DNA from: a virus
Strand: one strand, 5' to 3'
Length of the DNA: 38,310 nt
Virus record (IMG/VR): IMGVR_UViG_3300017749_001886
Span: 1 to 38,310 of that record
Shown in pieces: positions 29,620-37,666 of this stretch (position 1 is its first letter; each line of letters begins with the position of its first letter). Made by a program: the position numbers and the translations under genes. The notes below the pieces were generated by a model that made no database searches, had not been told where the DNA came from, and worked only from the letters and a program-made list of their open reading frames with translations.

Positions 29620-30702
29620 TTACTTTTGAAAGATAAAAGTAGGTTCAAATTTACGACCTGTAATATCAGGTCTAGTAAATTCACCCATATATTGTTGCTT
29701 TTGTTTGGTTTCTTGTATATCACCATCTATTGTTGATACAGCAGAACCCCCTTGTTGAGTCGATAATGATAACCACCAAGTGTCTGTATGTGTGAAACCT
29801 ACTGATTTTGCAAGGGAAACTGTATCCTCTTCAAATGTCTTATATTGTTTAGTGTTAGCAACATTCAATGCTAAGTACTTACCGTCCCTAAGACCCTTAT
29901 ATGCGTTGCTAATCGTCTGTTTTAAGAACATTTCTTTCCATGTATCAGAGGTTTCGAACTTGATACTTGACTGTTCTGGTTCATCACCGTATGCTTCCCA
30001 ACCGAAGTAAGGTGGACTTGTAAATACAAAGTCTAAAGATTGCTCTTCTGGAATGTATGTTTCACTACCTTGTCTTAATAGTGTATATGACTTATGAGAA
30101 TGACCGTATAAATCTCGTATCTGCTCTAACCCTTCATATGTAGGTATACAAGGATCAGTACCGATATAGTTTACACCTGCAGCGATTGCCCCTAGTAAAC
30201 GACCACCATAACCCATACTTGGATCCCATACTGTACCTGCTTCGGTACCTTCAAGTGGACTGTCTTTATCAACAAAGATATCATACATGGCAGCCGCAGC
30301 CGTAGGTCTAAAATTAGATACCATTTGAGTACCTGAATATCGTCTTAACATAGACCTCATATCTGAGTCTGTAATTTCGTGTGCTGGTTTTTGTTTGAAG
30401 AAAGTACCACTAAGTATTTTATTGATACCTTTCTTTAGATGTTCTTCATCATTCCATATTTCAATCGGTGTTCTCATCTTACCACACTTGATACCCCAAG
30501 CGTGTTCCATAAATGACCAAGCAAGATTTAATCCATGTGCTGATTGACCTATAATTTTATTTTTACGATCAACTAATGTATCTCGTCTATAATTTACTAA
30601 CTGATTAAAGATATCGTTTCGCCATTTTGTATCTGTAGGATAGTATGGAAAACCTTTGTCAATCCATTGATCATGGGTTTGTTGTAGTATGTCGTCTGTC
30701 AA
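29620..30702 (-). CDS. DNA methyltransferase (TSPPY type), paralog-like to the one at 13775-15082
   Basis: 360 residues. SAM motif WDPSMGYGGR at 159-168, then YIGTDPCIPTYEGLEQI, and the catalytic TSPPYF at 228-233. Motif order and the flanking pattern (D-P/T-S-x-G-x-G-x-R, acidic strand, TY, then TSPPYF) match the 435-residue enzyme near uvsX; both have a helical N-terminal domain of 150-200 residues. The start appears to be TTG (30700-30702) overlapping the previous stop as TTGA, since no Met occurs until residue 65. The target is unknown. It is last in the modifying-enzyme cassette. Confidence 0.85.
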   Translation of the reverse strand: MTDDILQQTHDQWIDKGFPYYPTDTKWRNDIFNQLVNYRRDTLVDRKNKIIGQSAHGLNLAWSFMEHAWGIKCGKMRTPIEIWNDEEHLKKGINKILSGTFFKQKPAHEITDSDMRSMLRRYSGTQMVSNFRPTAAAAMYDIFVDKDSPLEGTEAGTVWDPSMGYGGRLLGAIAAGVNYIGTDPCIPTYEGLEQIRDLYGHSHKSYTLLRQGSETYIPEEQSLDFVFTSPPYFGWEAYGDEPEQSSIKFETSDTWKEMFLKQTISNAYKGLRDGKYLALNVANTKQYKTFEEDTVSLAKSVGFTHTDTWWLSLSTQQGGSAVSTIDGDIQETKQKQQYMGEFTRPDITGRKFEPTFIFQK

Positions 30703-31505
30703 AATGTTATTCTTTCACCTCTAGGTAAAATTGGTTTCTCAACTTTATTATCTAAACAATCTTTAATTGTTTTTTCTAGATCACTAAAATATTCTACATT
30801 GTTTTCATATGTAAAGTTATAATTAAATGCTGTGTGTTTACCATATGTAACTTTACCTGTTGTCAATAATTCTTCTCTAAAATAACTATCTAATGTATCA
30901 ATATAAGCATGAGATATATTTTTTATATTTTTCATTAATGCATGGTTGTCTAATACACTTGCTCTACTAACTGATATTAATTTGCCTTTAAAATTTGAAA
31001 GTAAATTACTACCGATAAGATAATCATTACCTTCTGGCGGTACAGATACAACTATTGTATTAACTTCATCTGAAACTCTAGTGTGTCGACCTACAATCTC
31101 AACATAGTCTGTATGTTTTACTTTTCTACCTATTGCACCATAACCGATAAGAGCAAGTCTATCAGTATCTTCAATGTATTGATTTATCCAATCGGCAGTA
31201 GATTGAGCAAATGGTTTTGTATTGACAACACCAATGCCTCGTTTCTCACATTCTTCTAAATTTACATTATCAAATCCGTGTTGTCTAACTATAATCCATT
31301 CTAGATTGGGAAATGCTTTGTAAGTTTTTTCGCCTACTTTTGTGAACTGTACTGACAATACTTTTACATTTGGATTTACAAATTGTAAACTATCGTATTG
31401 ACCATGAGATTCCCATTCACATTCATTTAAAAATGTGTCTGGTGCAAACTTGATATCTTTCTTATCTTTTACTACAACTATTGATCTATTCCATATATCG
31501 GTCAT
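30699..31505 (-). CDS. D-2-hydroxyacid dehydrogenase-like protein
   Basis: 268 residues, short for the family (about 310-330). The NAD-binding motif is GYGAIG (121-126). RQHGFDNVNLE (74-84) resembles the conserved R-x-G-x-D-N-I segment; SVSRASVLDNHAL carries the catalytic-region Arg; and KHTAFNYNFTYEN retains a His like the C-terminal TPH motif. The family reduces or oxidises 2-hydroxyacids (SerA, lactate and glyoxylate reductases). The substrate here is unknown. It overlaps its neighbours by four bases on both sides, so it is part of one translationally coupled cassette. Confidence 0.75.
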   Translation of the reverse strand: MTDIWNRSIVVVKDKKDIKFAPDTFLNECEWESHGQYDSLQFVNPNVKVLSVQFTKVGEKTYKAFPNLEWIIVRQHGFDNVNLEECEKRGIGVVNTKPFAQSTADWINQYIEDTDRLALIGYGAIGRKVKHTDYVEIVGRHTRVSDEVNTIVVSVPPEGNDYLIGSNLLSNFKGKLISVSRASVLDNHALMKNIKNISHAYIDTLDSYFREELLTTGKVTYGKHTAFNYNFTYENNVEYFSDLEKTIKDCLDNKVEKPILPRGERITF

Positions 31506-32491
31506 TTTAATCTCTTATTTAATATCATTTCAAATTCTTTATAATAATCTAATTCACTCGGTAGTCTATCCACAAAGTCTTTCTTTATCTTGATTAACCG
31601 TTCATCTGATTTTCTTATCTCTCTTATTTTATCATAAAAATCATCTTTTGTAAAGCACCTCTGCCATTCATCGGTAATCAGTATATTATTTGTATCATAG
31701 TCTTTCCAAACAAACGGAACAACATTACACGCAAGCGCCTCGTGATATCGACCTGTAACCGCTGTTTGATCTATCCAATTAAAACATAAAGTAGATAAAC
31801 TTCTATCTAGATATCCTAATGTATCACCGAGTGTCATCCAGTTTCTTACAATCTTGATAGTCTTTGGCCATCTGCCGATAATTGCTGATGTTATTTCAGG
31901 TTCTCTACTAATATCTTTTATAATATTCGTTCTTTCATCACCAGAGTTTTTGCCGTTGATTGTTTTACTTTTATCAGAACCCCAATATACAAAGTCGGTA
32001 TCTTTGTCAACAGGAAATCTCCACTTATTGTGTATATAATGATACTTCAATCCTTGTAAACACATTGTAAAATCCATTTCATCTATTGTTTGAAATGATT
32101 TTGGTTTTACATGACCTTCGAATGTATAATCTAAAATTAAGTTTTCATCAACACCCCTATCTTGAGTTATTAATATGATATCTTTATTATTTAAATTATC
32201 ATACAACTCTCTAATCCATTGTTGAGACTCTTCTATAACTCTGGGACCTACAGCATTTGTAAAATAGATAAACTCTTGAACGGCAGGAAAAACAATTACA
32301 TCCGCTTCTTTAATTACCTGTTTATCTCTTGTTGCACCTTTTGATCCATAAGCAAAGTTGTAATAAGAGTATTCGTGTTGTGGATTGTTATCTTTATAAT
32401 ATCTAAAAGACTCATAGAATACATCCATACCATATTCTAAAACATCTGTATAATTAACTTTCTTTCTTAAACTTGCAAAACAGATTTTCAT
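31502..32491 (-). CDS. glycosyltransferase-like protein
   Basis: 329 residues. The C-terminal part has GRYHEALACNVVPFVWKDYD (in pieces GRYHEALAC, VVPFVWKDYD), the region that in GT-B glycosyltransferases holds the E-x-x-A-x-G/N-x-x-P donor-binding motif. The N-terminal half (MKICFASLRKKVNYTDVLEYG) is Rossmann-like, with IILITQDRG. Phage glycosyltransferases act on modified DNA bases or surface glycans; which applies is not visible. It overlaps the dehydrogenase and membrane-protein genes by four bases each. Confidence 0.6.
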   Translation of the reverse strand: MKICFASLRKKVNYTDVLEYGMDVFYESFRYYKDNNPQHEYSYYNFAYGSKGATRDKQVIKEADVIVFPAVQEFIYFTNAVGPRVIEESQQWIRELYDNLNNKDIILITQDRGVDENLILDYTFEGHVKPKSFQTIDEMDFTMCLQGLKYHYIHNKWRFPVDKDTDFVYWGSDKSKTINGKNSGDERTNIIKDISREPEITSAIIGRWPKTIKIVRNWMTLGDTLGYLDRSLSTLCFNWIDQTAVTGRYHEALACNVVPFVWKDYDTNNILITDEWQRCFTKDDFYDKIREIRKSDERLIKIKKDFVDRLPSELDYYKEFEMILNKRLK

Positions 32492-32688
32492 GCTCTTCTC
32501 TTTCTAAAAAATCTTCGCCATAATGCTGATCTAGTCATTGAAACACAGGTAAAAATTAATGCAATTTGAAAATTCTCGAAGATTGTAGGGTGTAAACCAA
32601 ATAAAGGAAATATTGTTATCTGAATTGCTACAGATAAAAAGAATCCACTACCTACATCTATTACACTTTCTATTACATCTCTACTCAT
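32488..32688 (-). CDS. small membrane protein (DUF7220-like)
   Basis: 66 residues. Two hydrophobic stretches (FFLSVAIQITIFPLFGL at about 16-32, and FQIALIFTCVSMTRSAL at about 40-56) and a basic C-terminus (WRRFFRKRRA). It matches a widespread small phage membrane family with a PLFGL turn, function unknown. Encoded within the enzyme cassette, overlapping both neighbours. Confidence 0.7.
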   Translation of the reverse strand: MSRDVIESVIDVGSGFFLSVAIQITIFPLFGLHPTIFENFQIALIFTCVSMTRSALWRRFFRKRRA

Positions 32689-33494
32689 ATATTACCTCCT
32701 ATATTCCAAAACAATATATCACCTTTCAAAGACTCAATATTATTTTCTAACCACCACCATGCTTTTCTATCCCAAGTACCATTACAAGGAAAAGGTATTT
32801 CATAATCAATCATCATATCATCAAATTCAAATTCTGTTTTATATACTTCAATAGAACTTGATGACATTGAATGACTCTTATATTTCTCATAGATTGTTTT
32901 TACATTCGATACTGTAATACTATGTGCCTGTTTTTGTGAGTTAGAAAACAAATCATTACCAGGTGAGAATGCCTGAATGATAGGCGAACTGGTCACACCA
33001 GAACCAGCAGATATAACTAAATGATCTACTAGATTTTCTTTAAACACTTCGTCTGCTCTTTGTTTTAAAATAGTACGATAATCAATATGGTCAAACGCAT
33101 ATGGTAACATCTGAATATCTTTTCGTCTTGCATAAGATTGAACTTGAGAATAAAGTATTGCCATCATATTAGGTTTCAATTCATAGAACTCACAATCATT
33201 TTCTTTTGCTTTGTCTAGTATGAACTGACTATATGTTTTCGATGGTGCATATGCATAGATAAACTTTATACCTCGTTGTTTACATAGATAAGACAATGCC
33301 CAACCAGACCAAGAACCATTGACTGCAAGATGTATTAGTGGATAGTTAGGGTTTAAATTTTCTAATAGTCTGTCTATACCTGCCATCTTTCCCCAGGGTG
33401 GTAATGTATCACCATCACCCATAAGGTCATCTCTTTTGACATAAACATTACGATCTTTTAATAAATGTAACTCAACTGGAGTATTTAATCTCAT
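32685..33494 (-). CDS. PLP-dependent enzyme, ACC deaminase/D-cysteine desulfhydrase-like
   Basis: 269 residues, short for the fold II family (about 330). NVYVKRDDLMG (16-26) is a family signature, and K36 in LPPWGKMAGIDRLL is in the place of the PLP-binding Lys. HLAVNGSWSGWALSYLCKQRG corresponds to the substrate/phosphate loop (in pieces NGSWSGWAL). VISAGSGVTSSP resembles the glycine-rich phosphate-binding loop. The C-terminus is truncated relative to the enzymes, so activity and substrate are unclear. Similar genes occur in marine phages. Possible roles are amino-acid metabolism or making a modification precursor. Confidence 0.7.
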   Translation of the reverse strand: MRLNTPVELHLLKDRNVYVKRDDLMGDGDTLPPWGKMAGIDRLLENLNPNYPLIHLAVNGSWSGWALSYLCKQRGIKFIYAYAPSKTYSQFILDKAKENDCEFYELKPNMMAILYSQVQSYARRKDIQMLPYAFDHIDYRTILKQRADEVFKENLVDHLVISAGSGVTSSPIIQAFSPGNDLFSNSQKQAHSITVSNVKTIYEKYKSHSMSSSSIEVYKTEFEFDDMMIDYEIPFPCNGTWDRKAWWWLENNIESLKGDILFWNIGGNI

Positions 33495-34576
33495 CTTAAT
33501 AATATATTTCTAACCTCATCATTTGCCCACACATCTGCAACTAAATGAATACGAATATCATCTCCGCCATTGATTGCTGTATGTGGTCTACGAGTATCTA
33601 GAAACCAACATTCTCCTTTGCCCATATTATATTTGTTTTCTTTGCCATCATTATTCCAAGAAGTAAATACAACTTTATCATTTGTCTTTAATGGCATATG
33701 AAATCTTAACATCTTTCCATTAGTAGTTCCCCATGTAGGGTCCGTTTGATCGGTGTGTCGAGCCAACTCACCTCCTCCTGGTTTCAAAGTCATAAATCTG
33801 ACCCGATCAAACTCGCCTGGTAATTGATTTAAAAAATGATCAACTTTACTTTCTAACTTATCATATAGATCAGTTTTGATAATAGGCCTATCTTCTTTCA
33901 AATCTGCTTTCTTATCTACATAGGTACTATCTTTTTCAAATCCCATTAATGATAATGCCTGCCAAGATTTCTTTTTATTATAATTACTGTTATGATTAGT
34001 ATATTCTAAATTCATAGTAATCAAATCTTCTACTAATTCATCTATAATATTGTGGTCAAACGATAGTGAAGTTTTACACATATTAATATTTTCTGTTTCA
34101 ACAACAGGAATAAATTTTCTACCACCTTTATAATATACACCAACAATATCACTAAATGTACTATACTTAGTTCCTATCTTTCTGAAACCTGACTCAAGAA
34201 CTGCTTCTTTGTGAGTTTGGTTTTCTTCAAAGATATGACACCAAGTTGGTTCATATATTGTTTTAAGTACATTTACTAGATTGTCTTTTGTACCTTTTTC
34301 AAGTATTGATAATTTTGTTATAACTCTTTCGCCTTTATGTATTTCAGCAATCTCTGGTCCTGCACGAAACATTTTTATTTTTGAAGCGGTCTTCGCTGTT
34401 CGCATTTCATATACGATATTACCTGTTTGATATAGATTATCTTTATCTATAGCAGACGCTATACCATTCTTCTTTGCTTTAGTAAATGGACTAAAACAGT
34501 ACTTATTATATTCTTCGAATTTATCTGTCCACTCTAAAAGAGTATCTAATTCAATTCCCTTTTGCCAAGGTTTCAT
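33491..34576 (-). CDS. GNAT-like domain fused to a 2-oxoglutarate/Fe(II) oxygenase (Asp/Asn beta-hydroxylase-like)
   Basis: 361 residues from the ATG at 34574-34576, with GGAG six bases upstream; an ATG four codons earlier lacks a good site. The N-terminal 150 residues read like a GNAT acyltransferase (HKEAVLESGFRKIGTKYSTF, SDIVGVYYKGG). The C-terminal domain has ELARHTDQTDP (HxD iron ligands H274, D276), RRPHTAINGGDD (distal H332) and R342 for 2-oxoglutarate, the pattern of aspartyl/asparaginyl beta-hydroxylases. A link of acyl transfer and hydroxylation in one protein is unusual. The gene overlaps the small unknown upstream by 26 bases and the PLP gene by four. Confidence 0.65.
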   Translation of the reverse strand: MKPWQKGIELDTLLEWTDKFEEYNKYCFSPFTKAKKNGIASAIDKDNLYQTGNIVYEMRTAKTASKIKMFRAGPEIAEIHKGERVITKLSILEKGTKDNLVNVLKTIYEPTWCHIFEENQTHKEAVLESGFRKIGTKYSTFSDIVGVYYKGGRKFIPVVETENINMCKTSLSFDHNIIDELVEDLITMNLEYTNHNSNYNKKKSWQALSLMGFEKDSTYVDKKADLKEDRPIIKTDLYDKLESKVDHFLNQLPGEFDRVRFMTLKPGGGELARHTDQTDPTWGTTNGKMLRFHMPLKTNDKVVFTSWNNDGKENKYNMGKGECWFLDTRRPHTAINGGDDIRIHLVADVWANDEVRNILLR

Positions 34577-34742
34577 CACCTTCTCCATATATTACTTCAT
34601 TTCCAGACGAAACGATAAAGTTGTTTACACCTAATGGTTTATTGTCTATCTCATTCATCTCTCTACAAATCTTGATTAGACTTTCTTTGTCGTCTGATGA
34701 CATTATTATTCTTCTATGTCTATGACTTTCTATTTGATACAT
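34551..34742 (-). CDS. small protein of unknown function
   Basis: 63 residues, MYQIESHRHRRIIMSSDDKE start, helical middle (SLIKICREMNEIDNKP) and a C-terminal NNFIVSSGNEVIYGEGDE. No family recognised. AGGAG eight bases before the ATG supports it as a real gene, and it begins 11 bases after the deformylase stop. Confidence 0.5.
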   Translation of the reverse strand: MYQIESHRHRRIIMSSDDKESLIKICREMNEIDNKPLGVNNFIVSSGNEVIYGEGDETLAKGN

Positions 34743-34753
34743 GATTATTTCTC

Positions 34754-35428
34754 CTATATTATAATCTTAGGTTTAGAAGGCATCATCGCTTGTTGTCGTG
34801 CTATCTTCTTCACCGCTTTCTTTTGTGCTTTCTTGGCTGTGTCTAGTTTTAATTTACTTACCAAGTCAGTAAATACATATCCGTTCATATGTTCGTTTTC
34901 ATGTTGCCATATTCTTGCTGGCATACCATGTAAATATTCATCAACTTCTTCACCATTCTCATCTGTATATTTAGCATGAACCCATTTAGGTCTTTTGATA
35001 GATAAGAATAAAAATGGAAATGTTAAACAACCTTCTTTCATTAGTATTGTTTCAGGACTTACATCTATAACTTCTGGATTAAAGCAGTATCTAAGTTTAC
35101 CTTCTTCAATCTCTGGATGACCACCCATGACAAACATACGATATGGCAAACCAACTTGATTACAAGATAATCCTATACCACCATAATTATACATTGTATC
35201 TTTCATAACATTACATAAGTCTTGTCTATCTTTAAAGTTAAACTCTTTTAATGTGTCGTCAAAGAAAGGTGCAATCTGCATTAATACCCTAGGATCAGTA
35301 GGTGGTATTAAAGGTAGTATTCTTTTACCATCTTTTTTCTTTTCAATAATAGGTGTCTTTTTACTTTGTAAATTATCAAAGTGTTTTGCTGCTTCTTCTA
35401 TGGTTTCTGCATTTAATTCTTTTGCCAT
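34754..35428 (-). CDS. def: peptide deformylase
   Basis: 224 residues (bacterial PDF about 170). It removes the formyl group from nascent peptides. All three motifs are intact: GIGLSCNQVG (84-93), EGCLTFP (132-138, metal-binding Cys) and QHENEHMNG (175-183, HExxH). An N-terminal extension of about 35 residues and a basic Lys-rich C-terminal tail are extra. Marine phages commonly carry def. The start overlaps the gp46 stop as TAATG. Confidence 0.95.
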   Translation of the reverse strand: MAKELNAETIEEAAKHFDNLQSKKTPIIEKKKDGKRILPLIPPTDPRVLMQIAPFFDDTLKEFNFKDRQDLCNVMKDTMYNYGGIGLSCNQVGLPYRMFVMGGHPEIEEGKLRYCFNPEVIDVSPETILMKEGCLTFPFLFLSIKRPKWVHAKYTDENGEEVDEYLHGMPARIWQHENEHMNGYVFTDLVSKLKLDTAKKAQKKAVKKIARQQAMMPSKPKIII

Positions 35429-37143
35429 TATTCTGCCATCCTTGTAAAGTTTTTATATTTCTCAAATTTCATCACTCTAGGAAATTTGTCTATTAGTGTA
35501 TCACCTTTATGAGATATAACAAATACATTTTCTTTTTCCATTGTGCTGTTTAATATTCTCATAAATTCATCTGTGCCTGAACTATCTAAAGAACTATCAA
35601 ATATTTCATCTAGTATTAATAGATTCGTATTTGTAGAATTCTTTAACTTAGCAATCTCTCGCCAAGTGAATAGTATTGCCAGATCAATTCTTAACTTCTC
35701 ACCCTCACTAAAAGAATGATAGTTAAACACATCACGGTGTCTGGACTTAATTGTTTCATTAAACTCCTCATCAAGAGTAAAGTTAACAAAGAAGTCCATA
35801 TCTGCTAGGTTCTTATTAATATACTGGTTCATTATGGGTAGGTATTGCTTAATGATTTTAGTCTTAATACCAGTATCTTGCATAAGAACTCTAGCAGTAT
35901 CAATATAAAGTTTTTCTTCTTTATATTTCTTTTTATCTAGATCCGCTTGCGTCAGGTTTTCTTGCAGCTGACTTAACTCGCCAGTGGCAACACCTGATGA
36001 AAACTTCTCATCTGATAATTCTTCTATCTCGCTATTAATCTTAGCGATATATTTCTGTATCTCATTTATTGAGGTTTGAAAACGATTGATTAATAACTCT
36101 TGCTCTCTTATTAATACCATCGTATCATTAATCTTTTTCAATCTAGTTTCTGTGGTTGTGATTTCTTTTTCTAGTTGTTGCATGCCACTTTCAATTTCAT
36201 CAACCTTACTTTTTTTCTTATCAATCATTTGAGATTTAAATGCTGAATCTATTGCCTGTTGACAAGTAGGACAATCATCATAAGTTTCAAAGAACTTTAA
36301 ATCTTTCTTATGTTTACTACAAGTATTTTCTAACTTTGCTTCCATTGTATGAAGTTTTTTATATCTCGTATTTACAGCGACCTCATCTAGTATTTGTTTT
36401 TGTAGTTTTGCCTTTTCAATCATAGTGTCATCAATATCTTTTTGATAATTCTTAATATCAGTTTCACTTTTTTTTATATCTAGTTTCTTAGTATCAATGG
36501 ACTCTAAATTATTCTGACTGATTTCTTCAATGTGTTTCTTTTGTGTATCTATTTTACTATCAAGCATTTGATAATCAAAGTCTGCCTGTTTGATAACTTC
36601 ATCTTGTGATTTTTGTTTTTCTCTAAACATTAGGTTCATCTTAGAAAAGATTTCAATGTCTAGTATATCTTCTACAACTTGGCGTCTGTATCTTGCCTTC
36701 AGTTGCATAAATGGTACGAATGAAGCATTACCTAGAATCACAACTTGAGTAAATGATCTAAAGTTTAATTTAAGAATTTGCTGTTCTAAATGTTTCTGAT
36801 AATCTCTAACCGCAGCGTCTTGATTTAGCATATCACCATTACACCATATCTCGAACTTATTAGGTTTGATACATCTGATTATCTTATAATCTTTTTTGCC
36901 GACTGTAAATTCAACTTCAACCACACATTCTTTTTCATTGATTGAATTAATTAATTGATCTTTTTTAATATTACGAAATGGTCTTTGAAATAGACCAAAA
37001 CACAATGCGTCTAACATTGTAGATTTACCAGCACCGTTTTCACCAACAACTAAAGTAGCAGGTGCTCTATCTAGTTGTATCTCTATGAATTGTTGTCCTG
37101 TACTTAAAAAGTTTTTATATCTTACTGTTTTAAATATTATCAA
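35428..37143 (-). CDS. 46: recombination exonuclease subunit, T4 gp46 (SbcC/Rad50-like)
   Basis: 571 residues. Walker A GENGAGKS (34-41); coiled-coil arms; the zinc-hook CPTC (291-294); signature HSFSEGEKLRIDLAI and Walker B LLILDEIFD near the C-terminus. With gp47 it resects DNA ends for recombination-dependent replication and host DNA degradation. The start codon appears to be TTG (37141-37143), with GAGG upstream; the N-terminus (MIIFKTVRYKNFLSTG) aligns with T4 gp46 there, so a later start is unlikely. It overlaps the MT-A70 gene by 14 bases. Confidence 0.94.
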   Translation of the reverse strand: MIIFKTVRYKNFLSTGQQFIEIQLDRAPATLVVGENGAGKSTMLDALCFGLFQRPFRNIKKDQLINSINEKECVVEVEFTVGKKDYKIIRCIKPNKFEIWCNGDMLNQDAAVRDYQKHLEQQILKLNFRSFTQVVILGNASFVPFMQLKARYRRQVVEDILDIEIFSKMNLMFREKQKSQDEVIKQADFDYQMLDSKIDTQKKHIEEISQNNLESIDTKKLDIKKSETDIKNYQKDIDDTMIEKAKLQKQILDEVAVNTRYKKLHTMEAKLENTCSKHKKDLKFFETYDDCPTCQQAIDSAFKSQMIDKKKSKVDEIESGMQQLEKEITTTETRLKKINDTMVLIREQELLINRFQTSINEIQKYIAKINSEIEELSDEKFSSGVATGELSQLQENLTQADLDKKKYKEEKLYIDTARVLMQDTGIKTKIIKQYLPIMNQYINKNLADMDFFVNFTLDEEFNETIKSRHRDVFNYHSFSEGEKLRIDLAILFTWREIAKLKNSTNTNLLILDEIFDSSLDSSGTDEFMRILNSTMEKENVFVISHKGDTLIDKFPRVMKFEKYKNFTRMAE

Positions 37144-37666
37144 ATTTATTTACCTCATTACCAAAGTTATCCCAACCTTTACGAGTCGTTCTTGCAAACA
37201 ATTCTATATAAGGTCCTTCTAACATCTTTTCTATATAACCATACATCTCGTCTGGCTTTCTACTATGTTCTCGTCTTTCTGATACAACCAATTGTCTAAC
37301 TGATTTATCAAATCTTTTTGGTTTACCTCTTGTTGCAAGTAAACACATTTCAGGATTAGATCGTGTCCAGTAACCCATACCTGTAAAATATCCTAAAGAC
37401 TTTTGTTTTGTTTTTACCCAAGTGAAACCTACCGTCTTATAAGTGAAGTTCCAAGATTCCAAAACTTTAAAGGCATCCAATAAACACGGATCAGTAACCC
37501 ACATAAGAAGAACACAATCTTTATCAGCAATACTATCGATATCCATATTACAAATATCGTTAATTGACATACAAGGATAGTGTTGAGTTGCATTTCTGCC
37601 TTCACCTTTTTTAGAATACGATTTAAAATACCATGGTGGGTCTGCATATATTACTTTATATTTCAT
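37130..37666 (-). CDS. MT-A70-family adenine methyltransferase inserted between gp46 and gp47
   Basis: 178 residues. The catalytic motif DPPW (9-12) in KVIYADPPWYF, then FTWVKTKQKSLGYFTGMGYW, NPEMCLLATRG and REHSRKPDEMYGYIE, all typical of MT-A70 enzymes (METTL3-like, bacterial and phage forms methylate adenine in DNA or RNA). It overlaps the gp47 stop as ATGA. In T4 gp47 and gp46 are nearly adjacent, so this is an inserted gene. Confidence 0.92.
   Translation of the reverse strand: MKYKVIYADPPWYFKSYSKKGEGRNATQHYPCMSINDICNMDIDSIADKDCVLLMWVTDPCLLDAFKVLESWNFTYKTVGFTWVKTKQKSLGYFTGMGYWTRSNPEMCLLATRGKPKRFDKSVRQLVVSERREHSRKPDEMYGYIEKMLEGPYIELFARTTRKGWDNFGNEVNKFDNI

Noticed and set aside
29393-29726. 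Small overlapping frames in the gap upstream of the cobT-like gene
   Set aside because: They run over the end of the methyltransferase gene, the dyad and the promoter, have low-complexity translations and lack ribosome sites.
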